Of a stretch of 64,000 nt of DNA, positions 1 through 11,507 are shown in pieces. Where the stretch lies: contig NC_006087.1 of the NCBI RefSeq assembly GCF_000007665.1, positions 1,364,001 to 1,428,000 of the forward strand. The letters are read 5' to 3'. Source of the stretch: Leifsonia xyli subsp. xyli str. CTCB07 (lineage in GTDB: Bacteria > Actinomycetota > Actinomycetes > Actinomycetales > Microbacteriaceae). Under the pieces are notes generated by a model. That model did no database searches. It saw only the letters and a program-made list of their open reading frames with translations, and was not told the DNA's origin. A program made the translations under genes and the position numbers. Position 1 is the stretch's first letter, and every line of letters starts with the position of its first letter.

Positions 1-24
1 GACGGCGAACACGTTCTCGCTCAT
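1..24 (-). CDS. possible 5' end of a gene leaving the window
   Basis: An ATG at 24 on the minus strand opens a reading frame MSENVFAV that runs off the left edge. Only eight codons are visible. In related actinobacteria glutamyl-tRNA synthetase can lie downstream of ilvE and its N-terminus can look like this, but eight residues cannot support a name. Confidence 0.25.
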
Positions 25-221
25 GCCCCGATGGTAGTCAGTTCCCGCTCGTCGCTGTCGAAGCCGCGCATTCACGCTCGCCGCGGGTGAGGACAGCCGA
101 TCTCCGGGAGCGGAGAGGAGGAGCTACCGAGGCGGCAGGGGCGAGAGGCAGAGAACGGAGGACGTCCGGGCGAGTGGGGCCTGTCCTCCATTCTCGGCTG
201 CGGTGCGGAAGCGGTGCGGGC

Positions 222-1355
222 TCAGGCATCGAGGCGGTACATCCAGCCGTGGCGGTCGCGCTCGCGGCCGTACTGGATGTCGGTCAGTTCCTTGCGCAGA
301 GACAGGGTGAGCGCACCCGGCGCTGCGGTGATGTCGCCGACCGCGAACGTGTCCGACTTGAGTTCGCCGATCGGGGTGATGACGGCGGCTGTGCCGCAGG
401 CGAACACCTCGACGATGTCGCCGGACTCCACACCGTCCCGCCATTCGCCGATGGTCACGCGCCGGCGCTCCACCCGGTGGCCGCGGTCGCGGGCGAGCTG
501 GAGCACCGAGTCGAGGGTGATGCCTTCGAGGATGCTGTCGGAGTCGGGGGTCACGAGGGTGCCGTCCTTGTACACGAGCACCACGTTCATCCCGCCGAGC
601 TCCTCGATGTACGTAGACTCCACCGAATCGAGGAAAAGCACCTGGGCGCACCCGTGCTCGTGCGCTTCGGCTTGCGGCAAGAGACTCGATGCGTAGTTGC
701 CGCCGGTCTTCGCCGCTCCGGTTCCGCCTTTCCCAGCACGCGACCAGCGATCGGAGAGCCAGATGGAAACCGGAGCGACACCGGACGGGAAGTAGGCTGC
801 CGCCGGGCTCGCGATCAGGTAATACGCCACCTTGTTCGCCGGGCGCACCCCCAGGAAGGCTTCTTTGGCGAACATGAACGGCCGCAGGTACAGGCTCGTC
901 TCCTCCGTATCCGGAACCCAGTCGCCGTCGACCGCGATGAGCTGCTTGAGCGAGTCGAGGAAGTGCTCGACTGGCAGCTGGGGCAGCGCGAGCCGGTAGG
1001 ACGAACGCTGCATGCGGGCCGCATTGGCCTCCGGTCGGAAGCTCCAGATCGAACCGTCCTCGTGGCGGTACGCCTTCAGCCCCTCGAAGATCTCCTGAGC
1101 GTAGTGCAGCACAGCGGCAGACGGGTCGAGCGGGATGGGTCCGTAAGGGGAGACGCGCGGCCGGTGCCAGCCGCCCTTCGCGGACCAGCACAGATCGACC
1201 ATGTGATCGGTGAAGTAGTTGCCGAAACCGGGGTCCGCGAGGATCTCCGCGCGCTCAGCAGCGGTGCGCGCCGCCTCGTTCCTGGCGACGTTCCAGAGCA
1301 GGCCGGAAGTCTCGGTGGGGCCGCTGGTGAGGGAGATGCTGGTCGAAGCGTTCAT
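222..1355 (-). CDS. ilvE: branched-chain amino acid aminotransferase
   Basis: Catalyses the last, PLP-dependent transamination making valine, leucine and isoleucine from their 2-oxo acids with glutamate as amino donor; cytosolic. The 377-residue product has the normal length of the long bacterial IlvE type. Family landmarks visible are HYAQEIFEGLKAY (about 84-96), YLRPFMFA (about 156-163), the PLP lysine in AAKTGGNYASSL (K216) and the ELGGMN motif that precedes the C-terminal domain. The ATG at 1355 has GGAG-like bases just upstream. It is 22 bp downstream of leuB on the same strand, so the two are probably co-transcribed. Intact; identification is strong. Confidence 0.95.
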   Translation of the reverse strand: MNASTSISLTSGPTETSGLLWNVARNEAARTAAERAEILADPGFGNYFTDHMVDLCWSAKGGWHRPRVSPYGPIPLDPSAAVLHYAQEIFEGLKAYRHEDGSIWSFRPEANAARMQRSSYRLALPQLPVEHFLDSLKQLIAVDGDWVPDTEETSLYLRPFMFAKEAFLGVRPANKVAYYLIASPAAAYFPSGVAPVSIWLSDRWSRAGKGGTGAAKTGGNYASSLLPQAEAHEHGCAQVLFLDSVESTYIEELGGMNVVLVYKDGTLVTPDSDSILEGITLDSVLQLARDRGHRVERRRVTIGEWRDGVESGDIVEVFACGTAAVITPIGELKSDTFAVGDITAAPGALTLSLRKELTDIQYGRERDRHGWMYRLDA

Positions 1356-1377
1356 GGGAGTCCTCTGCTGGAATACG

Positions 1378-2451
1378 TCAATTCTGTGCCGCCAGGGCAG
1401 CGATCGCGTCGCCGATCTGGCTCGTCGTGCGCGTCTGGCTTGCGGTGGCCATCTGGCCGCTGCGGGCGGCGAGGTCGGTGGTCACCGCCCGCTCGACGCG
1501 CTCCGCCAGAGGCCGCTCGCCGAGATGGCGGAGCAGGAGCGCGACGGACAGGATCGCGGCGGTGGGGTCGGCTCTCTGCTCGCCGGCGATGTCGGGAGCC
1601 GATCCGTGAACAGGCTCGAACATGCTCGGGAACTCACCCACGGGGTTAATGTTGCCCGAGGCGGCCAGTCCGATGCCGCCGCTGATCGCGGCGGCGAGGT
1701 CGGTGAGAATGTCGCCGAAGAGGTTGTCCGTGACGATCACATCGAATCTAGCAGGATCGGTGACGAGGAAGATCGTCGCTGCGTCGACGTGAAGGTAGTC
1801 CACAGCCACCTCGGGATGCTCGGCGGCCAGGGCATCCACGATCCGCTTCCACAGGCTGCCCGCGAAGGTCAGCACATTCGTCTTGTGTACGAGCGTCAGC
1901 TTCTTCCGCCGCTGCCCGGCCTGCTCGAAAGCGTAGCGAACGACGCGCTCGACGCCGTAGGCGGTGTTCACGGACACCTCGTTGGCGACCTCGTGCGGCG
2001 TCCCCGGCCGGATGGCTCCGCCGTTGCCGACGTACTGCCCCTCCGTGCCTTCGCGCACGACGACGAAGTCGACCTCGCCGGGGGCGGCGAGCGGGCTGGC
2101 GATACCGGGGAACAGCGTGGTCGGCCGCAGATTCACGTAGTGGTCGAGCGAGAACCGGAGCCTCAGCAGCAGCCCGCGCTCGACGTTCGCACCCGCAAGG
2201 CGTGGATCGCCCGGCCGACCGCCGACCGCCCCGAGCAGGATGGCGTCGTGTCCCCGGATGGCCGCGAGATCGTCGTCGGTCAGCACATCTCCGGTGGCGA
2301 GGTAGCGGTCGGCGCCGAGCGAGAAATACGTCTTCTGGAACGCCAGCCCACTCCCGGCCGTGACCGCATCGAGCGCCTTGACCGCCTCCGCGATCACCTC
2401 CGGTCCGATCCCGTCCCCGGGGATGACGACGAGTTGGACGGTTCTGCTCAT
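1378..2451 (-). CDS. leuB: 3-isopropylmalate dehydrogenase
   Basis: NAD-dependent oxidative decarboxylation of 3-isopropylmalate in leucine synthesis. The product is 357 residues from the ATG at 2451, preceded by GGAGCGTC, and begins [19 protein letters not shown], the nucleotide-binding start of the isocitrate/isopropylmalate dehydrogenase family. The metal-binding region appears as [17 protein letters not shown] and the C-terminal adenosine-binding part as [12 protein letters not shown]. An upstream in-frame start at 2514 would add 21 residues unlike the family, so I prefer 2451. leuC and leuD are not in the window; the gene sits between serA and ilvE. Confidence 0.94.
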   Translation of the reverse strand: MSRTVQLVVIPGDGIGPEVIAEAVKALDAVTAGSGLAFQKTYFSLGADRYLATGDVLTDDDLAAIRGHDAILLGAVGGRPGDPRLAGANVERGLLLRLRFSLDHYVNLRPTTLFPGIASPLAAPGEVDFVVVREGTEGQYVGNGGAIRPGTPHEVANEVSVNTAYGVERVVRYAFEQAGQRRKKLTLVHKTNVLTFAGSLWKRIVDALAAEHPEVAVDYLHVDAATIFLVTDPARFDVIVTDNLFGDILTDLAAAISGGIGLAASGNINPVGEFPSMFEPVHGSAPDIAGEQRADPTAAILSVALLLRHLGERPLAERVERAVTTDLAARSGQMATASQTRTTSQIGDAIAALAAQN

Positions 2452-2823
2452 GACGCTCCTACGCTGATCGGTGGGCGGACAGTACGGGTCAACACTAGCG
2501 CCGCTCCCTGTCACGGATCGGCGTCGCCACGGTCAGCGCCGTCGTAGCGAACGTCAAGGCGACGCCGAGAGGCCGTGGTCGCGATCCCCCTGTCGAACAC
2601 GTGCCGCACCGAGGCGAGCGACGCCTTCAGCAGGAGGCCGGAAGCGGGTGGCAGGAGGCGGGCGGCCCCCAGCAACGGAGACAACCCCGCCGCGCGCGTC
2701 CGGGAGCCGTCTCATCCTCAGCCTGGACGGCCATGAGTGCGTCCAGGACGAGAGCGCCCCGCCGCCAGCGGGCGGACTGCTCTCCCGGTCCGCTGCCCAG
2801 AGATCACGACACGGCCGCAGAGC
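2452..2823. other. intergenic stretch without a convincing gene
   Basis: 372 bases between the leuB start and the serA stop. Reading both strands I see no ORF with recognisable family features. On the minus strand short, mutually out-of-frame segments are alanine- and threonine-rich (for example near 2490-2560, [13 protein letters not shown]), which could be the relic of a degraded membrane protein, but this is too weak to call. Confidence 0.4.
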
Positions 2824-4416
2824 TCACGACTCGGTGATGTCGATCTCCTGGAGCAGGTCGGCGTCGATCGCGACGCGCACCTTCTCGAGCAGCCCCTCGG
2901 GGACGGACGAATCGACGGTCAGCACGCTGAGCGCCTTTCCGCCGGCCGAGGTCCGGGCGATCTGCATGCCGGCGATGTTGATCTTCGCCTCGCCGAACTC
3001 GCGGCCGTACACCGCGACGATGCCGGGGCGGTCGTCGTAGACCATGACGATCAGGTGCTCGGCGATCGGCACCTCCACGTCATAGCCGTTGATCTCAACG
3101 ACCTTCTCGATTTGCTTGGTTCCGGTCAAGGTGCCGGAGACCGAGAGCTGCGTGCCGTCGCTCAGCGCCCCGCGGATCGTGATCAGGTTGCGGTACTCCT
3201 CGCTCACCGAGTCGGTGAGGAGGCGCACCTCGATGCCGCGCTGGTCGGCGAGGAGGGGTGCGTTCACATAGGAGACCGTCTCGGAGACGACGTTCGTGAA
3301 GATGCCCTTGAGCGCGGCGAGCTTCAGCACACTGACGTCGAATTCCACGATTTCGCCGCGGACCTCGACGTCGACACTCGTGACCGGGCTGTGCGCCAGC
3401 CCCGAGAACACCTGGCCGAGCTTCTCCACGAGCGGGATGCCCGGACGCACGTACGGGTCGATGATCCCGCCCGCGACGTTGACCGCGTCCGGCACCAGCT
3501 CGCCCGAGAGCGCAAGGCGCACCGACTTCGCGACCGAGACGCCCGCCTTCTCCTGCGCCTCGCCCGTCGACGCCCCGAGATGCGGCGTGACGATCACGTT
3601 CTCGAGACCGAGCAGCGGCGAGTCCGTCGGCGGCTCGCTCACGAACACGTCGAGGCCGGCGCCCGCGATGCTCTGCGAGGCGAGGGCGCGGTGCAGCGCG
3701 TCCTCGTCGATCAGGCCGCCGCGCGCGACATTGACGAGGAACGCGGTCGGCTTCATCTGCGCGAGCTGATCGTCCGAGATCATGCCGGTCGTCTCCGGCG
3801 TCTTCGGCATGTGGATGGTGACGAAATCCGACTCGGCGAGCAACTCGTCCAGACTCACCAGCTGGACGCCGAGCTGCTGTGCCCGCGCGCTCGTCACGTA
3901 GGGGTCGAACGCGATCACCTTGACCCCGAACGCTTGCAGTCGAGCAGTGATGAGGGAACCGATCCGGCCGAGCCCGATGATGCCGACTGTCTTCTCGTAC
4001 AGCTCCACGCCGGTGTACTTCGAGCGCTTCCACTGCCCCTGCGCCAGTGCGCTGTGCGCGGCCGGGATGTGGCGCGCGAGACTCAGGATGTGCCCGACCG
4101 TCAGCTCCGCCGCCGAGATGATGTTCGAGGTCGGCGCGTTGACGACCATCACACCAGCGCTAGTCGCGGTCTTGATGTCGACGTTGTCGAGGCCGACCCC
4201 CGCGCGCGCGATGACCCTGAGCTTCGGCGCAGCGCCGATGACCTCCGCGTCCACCTTCGTCGCCGACCGCACCAGAATCGCGTCGGCGTCGACCACGGCG
4301 GAGAGCAGCGCGGACCGGTCTGTCCCGTCGACGTCGCGGATCTCGAAGTCTGGCCCGAGGGCGTCAACGGTGGCGGGCGAGAGTTCTTCGGCGATCAGCA
4401 CGACCGGCTTTGTCAC
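2824..4416 (-). CDS. serA: D-3-phosphoglycerate dehydrogenase
   Basis: First committed step of serine synthesis: NAD-dependent oxidation of 3-phosphoglycerate. 530 residues, the long (type I) form typical of actinobacteria. Order: split substrate-binding domain, Rossmann NAD domain with GIIGLGRIGSLITARL (about 143-158), active-site segments NVARGGLIDEDAL (about 229-241) and TPHLGASTGEAQEKAG (catalytic histidine), then the intervening ASB domain and a C-terminal ACT domain (from about 455, VMVYDDRPGIVAVYGREF), which in this family senses serine. An ATG with GGAAC upstream starts it. It lies in the same direction as ilvC and leuB. Intact. Confidence 0.95.
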   Translation of the reverse strand: MTKPVVLIAEELSPATVDALGPDFEIRDVDGTDRSALLSAVVDADAILVRSATKVDAEVIGAAPKLRVIARAGVGLDNVDIKTATSAGVMVVNAPTSNIISAAELTVGHILSLARHIPAAHSALAQGQWKRSKYTGVELYEKTVGIIGLGRIGSLITARLQAFGVKVIAFDPYVTSARAQQLGVQLVSLDELLAESDFVTIHMPKTPETTGMISDDQLAQMKPTAFLVNVARGGLIDEDALHRALASQSIAGAGLDVFVSEPPTDSPLLGLENVIVTPHLGASTGEAQEKAGVSVAKSVRLALSGELVPDAVNVAGGIIDPYVRPGIPLVEKLGQVFSGLAHSPVTSVDVEVRGEIVEFDVSVLKLAALKGIFTNVVSETVSYVNAPLLADQRGIEVRLLTDSVSEEYRNLITIRGALSDGTQLSVSGTLTGTKQIEKVVEINGYDVEVPIAEHLIVMVYDDRPGIVAVYGREFGEAKINIAGMQIARTSAGGKALSVLTVDSSVPEGLLEKVRVAIDADLLQEIDITES

Positions 4417-4527
4417 AGTGTTCCTTCAGAGGAGGGGCTGGCTGGGAGGAGAAGCGCAGCGGACGGCGGTGCGCGTTTCAACTCTAGCGGGACGCGGAAG
4501 GGACCTTTCGCCCGGTTACGTGGGCCG

Positions 4528-5264
4528 TCAGCGACGACCCGAGTCCCCCTGCCGTCCCTGCCGTAAGGCGTCCGCCGCACCGCGCACGACGACCGGGTCG
4601 GTGATGTCGTAGGCGTCCGCGCCTCCGCCGGGGCCGCTCGGCGCGCCCTGCACCGTGCGGCGAGCGGAGAGATGCACCGCGTCTACGCCCGCAGCAAGGA
4701 GGGCCGGGATGTCCTCGACGCGCACACCTCCACCGGCCATGACCTGCAGCCGGCCGGAGACCCGCTGGGCCAGCGCCCGGAGCGAATCGACGCCCCCGAC
4801 GCTAGCCGAAGCGCCACCCGAGGTGAGGATGCGGGTCGCCCCGAGCGCAACGAGATCGTCCGCGGTCGCCAGCGGGTCGGCGACCGCGGACGATCGCGCG
4901 ATGAAACGTCACGTCGATGCCGTCTGCCGCCGCCACGAACCGGGCGACGGCGGCCGTGTCGACACACCCCTCCCCGTCGAGCGCGCCAATGACGCCGCCG
5001 GCGCCGGCCTCACGGGCGAAGCGGATGTCGGCCTCCGTCGTCTGCACCTCGGCGGCGTCGTAGACGAAGCCGCCGCCACGCGGACGGACGAGGACGTGGA
5101 CGAAACCCTCGCGGCCTCGCTCGAGCGCCTCCGCCCCCGCTATCCGGACGAGACCCGCAGAGGGCGAGGGCTGTACACAATTCCACCCGGTCAGCGCCCC
5201 CGGCGAGGGCAATGCGAACACCCGCGGCATCCTGGACAGCGATCTCGAGGGCGGCTGTGCTCAT
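4528..5264 (-). pseudogene. cutC: broken cutC (copper homeostasis protein family)
   Basis: The CutC TIM-barrel protein is readable in three consecutive frames. Segment 1 starts at the ATG at 5264 (MSTAALEIAVQDAAG, then ADRVELCTALAL). Around 5170-5185 the frame changes to PSAGLVRIAGAEALERG through GIDVTFHRAI. Around 4885-4895 it changes again to ADPLATADDLVALGATRILTSGG and continues to the stop at 4528 with VMAGGGVRVEDI and VHLSARR. All conserved CutC blocks are present, so it decayed by two small indels; residues between LCTALAL and PSAGL appear to be missing. It lies between ilvC and serA on the same strand. CutC's role in copper handling is itself debated. Confidence 0.85.
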
Positions 5265-5337
5265 GGACTGATCACTCCCGAACGGCGAAAGGCTCTGACC
5301 TGACAGGATCGCTGAAACGACAGGGCCGCTGATATGA

Positions 5338-5373
5338 CCGGGGGTGCCGCACCGCTCGGTGCGGCACCCCCGG
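5338..5373 (-). terminator. strong GC hairpin after ilvC
   Basis: A perfect 16-bp inverted repeat (CCGGGGGTGCCGCACC with its complement) around a 4-nt loop, 19 bp beyond the ilvC stop. There is no T-tract, so it may be a Rho-independent terminator of the GC-rich actinobacterial kind or an mRNA 3'-end stabiliser. It separates ilvDBNC from the downstream genes. Confidence 0.75.
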
Positions 5374-5391
5374 CTGATGGGAAGCGTGCGC

Positions 5392-6456
<1,065 letters not shown>

Positions 6457-6483
6457 TCAGTTCTTTCGCCGCCGGAGGGCGGG

Positions 6484-6993
6484 TCAGTTTTTGTAGACGC
6501 GCTCGGTGATGGACTTCCCGCCACGGCCGATCGCGAGGAGGCCGGACTGCGCCATCTCCTTGATCCCGTACGGTTCGAGCACCTTGAGCAGCGCCTGGGT
6601 CTTGCCGCTGTCGCCGGTGACCTCGATCACGAGCGCGTCGGTGGCGACATCGACGACGCGGGCACGGAAGAGGGTGACCGCCTCCAGCACCTGAGAGCGG
6701 GTGGAGTTGTCGACACGCACCTTGATGAGCAGATGCTCCCGCTGCACCGATTGCGCCGGTTCCAGCTCCACAATTTTGATGACGTTGATGAGCTTGTTGA
6801 GCTGTTTGGTGACCTGTTCGAGCGGCAGCTCGTCCACATCCACCACGACGGTGATGCGCGAGAGGCCGTCGACCTCGCTCGTGCCCACCGCGAGCGAGTG
6901 AATGTTGAAGCCGCGCCGGGCGAACAGGCCGGCGACACGGGTCAGCAAGCCCGGTTTGTCCTCCACGAGGAGGCTCAGAACGTGGGTGCTCAT
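6484..6993 (-). CDS. ilvN: acetolactate synthase small (regulatory) subunit
   Basis: Regulatory partner of IlvB; binds valine and gives feedback control. 169 residues, matching the actinobacterial IlvN/IlvH length. It opens MSTHVLSLLVEDKPGLLTRVAGLFARRG, the N-terminal ACT domain, and has the C-terminal ACT-like region with SGLLAIGRGG near the end. It starts 3 bp after the ilvB stop with GGAGTG upstream, so translation is likely coupled to ilvB, fitting a fixed stoichiometry. Intact. Confidence 0.95.
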   Translation of the reverse strand: MSTHVLSLLVEDKPGLLTRVAGLFARRGFNIHSLAVGTSEVDGLSRITVVVDVDELPLEQVTKQLNKLINVIKIVELEPAQSVQREHLLIKVRVDNSTRSQVLEAVTLFRARVVDVATDALVIEVTGDSGKTQALLKVLEPYGIKEMAQSGLLAIGRGGKSITERVYKN

Positions 6994-6996
6994 CGG

Positions 6997-8817
6997 TCAC
7001 TCCTCTCCGAAGGACGGGCTGTGGTCGCGGGCGTACTGGACATAGCTGTTGCTGACGCCCTGAGGGACCATCGGCCACACCATCGCGTCGGCGCTGACGA
7101 CGAAGTCGATGACGACCGGGCGGTCGTTCGTCTCGAGGGCGAGCCTGATGGCGTCGTCCACCTCGTCTTCTTTCGTGACGCGGATGCCGAGAGCGCCGTA
7201 CGCCTCGGCCAGAGTCACGAAATCAGGGACCCGCACAGTGTCGTGCCCGGTGTTGAGGTCGGTGTTGGAGTAGCGGCCGTCGTAGAACAGCGTCTGCCAC
7301 TGCCGCACCATCCCGAGCGACGAGTTGTTGATGATCGCCACTTTGATCGGGATGTCGTTGATCGTGCAGGTGGCGAGCTCCTGGTTGGTCATCTGGAAGC
7401 AACCGTCGCCGTCGATCGCCCACACGACGCAGTCGGGCTGGGCGACCTTCGCTCCCATCGCGGCAGGCACGGAGTAGCCCATGGTGCCCGCGCCGCCCGA
7501 GTTCAGCCACGAGTTGGGACGCTCGTACTTGATGAACTGCGCGGCCCACATCTGGTGCTGGCCGACACCGGCGGCGTAGATCGCCTCCGGTCCCGTCAGC
7601 TCGCCGATGCGCTGGATGATGTGCTGCGGGGCCAGGAGGCCGTCGCTGGTGGGCGTGAACCCGAGGGGGAACTCCTCACGGAGGCCGTTCAGGTAGGTCC
7701 ACCACTCGGCGAGGTCGGGTTCGCCGTCCTTAGCGACGTCCCGGTAGGCCACGGTCAGACCGACGATGACCTCTTTGGCGTCGCCGACGATGGGGACGTC
7801 GGCGACGCGGATCTTGGAGATCTCGGCGGGGTCGACGTCGACGTGGACGATCTTCGCGTGAGGAGCGAACAGGCTGGTTTTGCCGGTCACACGGTCGTCG
7901 AACCGCGCGCCGAGCGACACGATGAGATCCGACTCCTGCAGGGCGAGGACGGCCGGGACCGTCCCGTGCATCCCCGGCATCCCCAGATGCTGCGCATGAG
8001 TGTCGGGGAAGGCCCCGCGGGCCATGAGCGTGGTCGTGACCGGCAAGCCGGTGGTCTCGGCGAGCTCGAGCAGCTCCTGCGAGGCGCGTGAGCGGATGAC
8101 GCCCCCGCCCACGTACAGGATGGGCTTCTTGGCCTCGGCAAGCAGCTGCGCCGCCGCGAGGATCTGTTTGCCATGTGCCTTGGTGACCGGCCGGTAGCCC
8201 GGCAGGTCGACCTTAAGCGGCCACACGAACGGTGCTCTGCTCTGCTGGGCGTCTTTGGTGATGTCGACCAGCACCGGGCCGGGACGGCCGGTGCCGGCGA
8301 TGTGGTACGCCGCCGCGATCGTCACCGGGATCTCCTCGGCGCTCTTGACGAGGAAGGAGTGCTTGGTGATCGGCATGGTGATGCCGACGATGTCCGCCTC
8401 CTGGAAGGCGTCCGTGCCCATCAGCGTGGAGAAGACCTGGCCGGTGATGAACACCACCGGAACCGAGTCCATGTGGGCGTCCATGATCGCCGTGACGAGG
8501 TTCGTCGCACCGGGGCCGGAGGTCGCCATTGCGACGCCGACCTTGTTCGAGGCGGCAGCGTACCCTTCGGCCGCGTGGCCACCGCCCTGTTCGTGCCGGA
8601 CCAGGATGTGACGGATCGTGTCCGAGTCCATGATCGCGTCGTAGATCGGCAGGATGGCGCCGCCGGGGAGTCCGAAGACATCGGTGACGCCGAGGAGCTC
8701 GAGGGTGCGGACGACCGACTCGGAGCCGGTCAGTTGTTCGGGCGCCGCTGTGCCGGTCGACGCGGAGAGCGCCACCGTGCTGGGCGACGCGGTCGTGTGG
8801 TTCGCATCCGAGGACAT
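6997..8817 (-). CDS. ilvB: acetolactate synthase large (catalytic) subunit
   Basis: TPP-dependent condensation of pyruvate with pyruvate or 2-oxobutyrate, the first common step of valine/isoleucine synthesis. 606 residues. Visible: an N-terminal pyrimidine-binding domain with the catalytic glutamate in [17 protein letters not shown] (about 75-91), a central FAD-binding domain, and the C-terminal TPP motif [15 protein letters not shown]...[12 protein letters not shown] (from about 472). The first 30 residues are Ser/Thr/Ala-rich and dispensable-looking, so a somewhat later start is possible. It lies between ilvD (57 bp upstream) and ilvN. No leader peptide or attenuator is visible in the ilvD-ilvB gap. 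Confidence 0.95.
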   Translation of the reverse strand: MSSDANHTTASPSTVALSASTGTAAPEQLTGSESVVRTLELLGVTDVFGLPGGAILPIYDAIMDSDTIRHILVRHEQGGGHAAEGYAAASNKVGVAMATSGPGATNLVTAIMDAHMDSVPVVFITGQVFSTLMGTDAFQEADIVGITMPITKHSFLVKSAEEIPVTIAAAYHIAGTGRPGPVLVDITKDAQQSRAPFVWPLKVDLPGYRPVTKAHGKQILAAAQLLAEAKKPILYVGGGVIRSRASQELLELAETTGLPVTTTLMARGAFPDTHAQHLGMPGMHGTVPAVLALQESDLIVSLGARFDDRVTGKTSLFAPHAKIVHVDVDPAEISKIRVADVPIVGDAKEVIVGLTVAYRDVAKDGEPDLAEWWTYLNGLREEFPLGFTPTSDGLLAPQHIIQRIGELTGPEAIYAAGVGQHQMWAAQFIKYERPNSWLNSGGAGTMGYSVPAAMGAKVAQPDCVVWAIDGDGCFQMTNQELATCTINDIPIKVAIINNSSLGMVRQWQTLFYDGRYSNTDLNTGHDTVRVPDFVTLAEAYGALGIRVTKEDEVDDAIRLALETNDRPVVIDFVVSADAMVWPMVPQGVSNSYVQYARDHSPSFGEE

Positions 8818-8874
8818 GCCTTCATCGGTCCCTTGCGTACGTGATGGTTGATAGTGCTGGAGTGGGGCGAAGGA

Positions 8875-10569
8875 CTACCCGGTGACCGCACCCTCCGCAG
8901 CGGAGCGAACGAGCTTGGAGTACTTCGCGAGAACGCCACGGGTATAGCGCGGAGGAAGAGGCGCCCAGCCGTCCCGGCGGGCGGTCAGCTCTGACTCGTC
9001 GACCAGTAGGTCGAGGGAGCGAGCCGCGATATCGACCCGTATCAAATCACCATCGCGCACGAATGCGATGGGACCAGCGTCCACCGCTTCGGGTGCTATG
9101 TGGCCGATGCACAGGCCGGTTGTGCCGCCTGAGAATCGCCCGTCCGTCAAGAGTAGTACATCCTTGCCGAGGCCTGCACCCTTGATGGTGGCGGTGATCG
9201 CGAGCATCTCGCGCATCCCGGGACCGCCCTTCGGCCCTTCGTAGCAGATGACGACCACATCGCCGGCGTTGATCCGGCCCGCGGTGAGAGCGTCCATAGC
9301 GGCGCGCTCGCGCTCGAACACGCGCGCTGGGCCCTCGAACACCTCGGCGTCGAAACCAGCCGTCTTGACAACGGCGCCCTCCGGAGCGAGCGTGCCCTTG
9401 AGGATTGTGAGCCCCCCTGTCGGGTGGATGGGGTTGTCCAGCGAGCGCAGGACGGTGCCGTCCGGTGCGGGCGGGTCGATCTCCGCCAGGTTCTCCGCGA
9501 CGGTCTTGCCGGTCACGGTGAGGCAGTCCCCGTGCAGCAGGCCCGCGTCCAGGAGCGCCTTCATGACGACCGGGACACCACCGTGACGGTCGACGTCGTT
9601 CATGACGTACGTGCCGAACGGTTTGAGATCGCCGATGTGCGGAACCGTCTCGCCGATGCGGTTGAAATCGTCGATGGTGAGGTCAACCTCGGCCTCGCGC
9701 GCGATGGCGAGCAGGTGAAGCACGACGTTCGTCGACCCGCCGAAGGCCATCGCCACCGCGATGGCGTTCTCGAACGCCTTCTTGGTGAGGATGTCGCGAG
9801 CCGTGATGCCCTGCTTCAGCAGGGAGACAACAGCCTCGCCGGAGCGGTGGGCGAAGGAGTCGCGCCGCCGGTCGGCCGAGGGCGGCGCAGCCGAGCCGGG
9901 CAGGCTCATCCCGAGTGCCTCGGCGACGGACGCCATGGTGTTCGCGGTGTACATGCCGCCGCAGGCTCCTTCACCCGGGGCTATGGCGCACTCGATGCGT
10001 TTGAGGTCCTCCTCGCTCATCTTGCCGGCCTTGCACGCACCGACAGCCTCGAACGAGTCGATGATCGTGACGTCCTTCTCGGTGCCGTCGCTGAGTTTGA
10101 CCCAGCCGGGCGCGATGGAGCCCGCGTAGAGGAAGATCGCGGAGAGGTCGAGACGGGCCGCGGCCATCAGCATGCCCGGCAGCGATTTGTCGCAGCCGGC
10201 GAGGAGGACGGTGCCGTCGAGCCGCTCGGCCATCATGACCGTCTCGACCGAGTCGGCGATGACCTCACGGGAGACGAGCGAGAAGTGCATTCCCTCGTGC
10301 CCCATCGAGATACCGTCGGAGACCGAGACGGTACCGAATTGCAGCGGATAACCGCCACCGGAGTGGACGCCTTCTTTGGCGCCCTGGGCCAGCCGGTCGA
10401 GCGAGAGGTTGCACGGCGTGATCTCGTTCCAGGACGAGGCGATGCCGATCTGCGGCTTCTCCCAGTCGGCGTCCCCCATGCCGACCGCACGGAGCATCCC
10501 GCGGCTCGTGGTGGCTTCGATCCCGTCCGTGACAACGCGCGAACGCGGTTTCCAATCGATCTGAGGCAT
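8875..10569 (-). CDS. ilvD: dihydroxy-acid dehydratase
   Basis: Fe-S cluster dehydratase giving the 2-oxo acid precursors of valine and isoleucine. 564 residues, normal for the family. Cluster-ligand and signature regions are readable: [19 protein letters not shown] (about 122-140), [21 protein letters not shown] (signature 1, about 190-210) and [21 protein letters not shown] near the C-terminus (signature 2). It starts [20 protein letters not shown]. First gene of the minus-strand ilv block; the roughly 100-bp gap to otsB upstream probably carries the promoter. Intact. Confidence 0.95.
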   Translation of the reverse strand: MPQIDWKPRSRVVTDGIEATTSRGMLRAVGMGDADWEKPQIGIASSWNEITPCNLSLDRLAQGAKEGVHSGGGYPLQFGTVSVSDGISMGHEGMHFSLVSREVIADSVETVMMAERLDGTVLLAGCDKSLPGMLMAAARLDLSAIFLYAGSIAPGWVKLSDGTEKDVTIIDSFEAVGACKAGKMSEEDLKRIECAIAPGEGACGGMYTANTMASVAEALGMSLPGSAAPPSADRRRDSFAHRSGEAVVSLLKQGITARDILTKKAFENAIAVAMAFGGSTNVVLHLLAIAREAEVDLTIDDFNRIGETVPHIGDLKPFGTYVMNDVDRHGGVPVVMKALLDAGLLHGDCLTVTGKTVAENLAEIDPPAPDGTVLRSLDNPIHPTGGLTILKGTLAPEGAVVKTAGFDAEVFEGPARVFERERAAMDALTAGRINAGDVVVICYEGPKGGPGMREMLAITATIKGAGLGKDVLLLTDGRFSGGTTGLCIGHIAPEAVDAGPIAFVRDGDLIRVDIAARSLDLLVDESELTARRDGWAPLPPRYTRGVLAKYSKLVRSAAEGAVTG

Positions 10570-10667
10570 GGGACAACTCTAAGACTGTTTGGATGCTGCC
10601 TCGTCCATATGGCCGGATCGGTGGAGAACAGGCACCGTGAGCCCGTCTGTGGAGGAATCGCGACGCC

Positions 10668-11471
10668 TCAGCGGGCGGCGCGCGCCTCCGACAGCAGTGT
10701 CAGCAGAGCGGCGATCGCGCGCTCATCCGCCACGCGGTACTGCGCCGTCGTCTCACCTGGTCCGACCTTGACGCCGACATCGCCCCGCCCCGGCACAAGG
10801 ACGCGGAAGCCGTCTTCATCCGTCACGTCGTCCCCGGCGAAGAGCACAGCCGTCGCCTTCGTGTACTCGCGCAACCGGTCGATGCCATCGCCTTTGTCGG
10901 CGTCCCACACCGAGAACTCGATAATGTCCTTGCCGTCGCGGATGGTGAGATCGCTGCTGACGGACGCGGCCGCAGCACGGGCACGGGCCACGACGTCCTC
11001 GGCTCCCTCACCCTCCAGCAGTCGGTAATGCACGCCAAAGCCCACGGGTTTCACTTCCAGCCGCGTGCCGGGAACGCTCTGCACCAGAGCGCCGAGGACC
11101 TCGCCCAGGCGATCGAGAGCCGCCCGCTCCTCGGTGGCGAGGTCGAGGGAGACACCCTCACGGCCGAAACGGATCTCGACGCCGTGGGAGCCGATGAGGA
11201 GCGCGTCTCCATCTGCCTCGGTGACCGTCTCGAGGCTCGACAGCGGCCGTCCGGAGACATAGGCAACCCGGGTGCCCGGCATCTGCTCCAATCGATCGAG
11301 CGCCGCCTTCGCCTCGGGGAGGGCGCGGGCAGCCTTCGGAATGTCCACGAACGGCGCGAGCGTCCCGTCGAAGTCGAGCGCGACCAGCAGGCGCTCGGTG
11401 CCCGCAAGCGCGCTCACCGCGGCGGCGAGGTCGGCGGAGGTGGACGGCTGGGGGGATGCGGTGCTGGTCAT
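10668..11471 (-). CDS. otsB: trehalose-6-phosphate phosphatase
   Basis: Dephosphorylates trehalose 6-phosphate to trehalose, an osmoprotectant and actinobacterial carbon store. 267 residues. HAD-superfamily motif I is LLVALDFDGTLAPFVD (about 29-44, nucleophile in DFDGT); motif II is VAYVSGRPLSSL; the C-terminal acidic motif is LFAGDDVTDEDGF. It follows otsA on the same strand by about 36 bp, so the two steps are co-expressed. Intact and normal in length. Confidence 0.94.
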   Translation of the reverse strand: MTSTASPQPSTSADLAAAVSALAGTERLLVALDFDGTLAPFVDIPKAARALPEAKAALDRLEQMPGTRVAYVSGRPLSSLETVTEADGDALLIGSHGVEIRFGREGVSLDLATEERAALDRLGEVLGALVQSVPGTRLEVKPVGFGVHYRLLEGEGAEDVVARARAAAASVSSDLTIRDGKDIIEFSVWDADKGDGIDRLREYTKATAVLFAGDDVTDEDGFRVLVPGRGDVGVKVGPGETTAQYRVADERAIAALLTLLSEARAAR

Positions 11472-11507
11472 GCTTCTTCCGGTGGAGTTCAGGGTGGGGA
11501 ACGCGGG

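Noticed and set aside
2737..4566. A 609-codon plus-strand frame over serA
   Set aside because: Entirely antisense to serA, which has all its domains; a GC-bias artefact.
8818..8874. Possible leader peptide/attenuator before ilvB
   Set aside because: Only 57 bases between ilvD and ilvB, with no run of branched-chain codons and no alternative hairpins.
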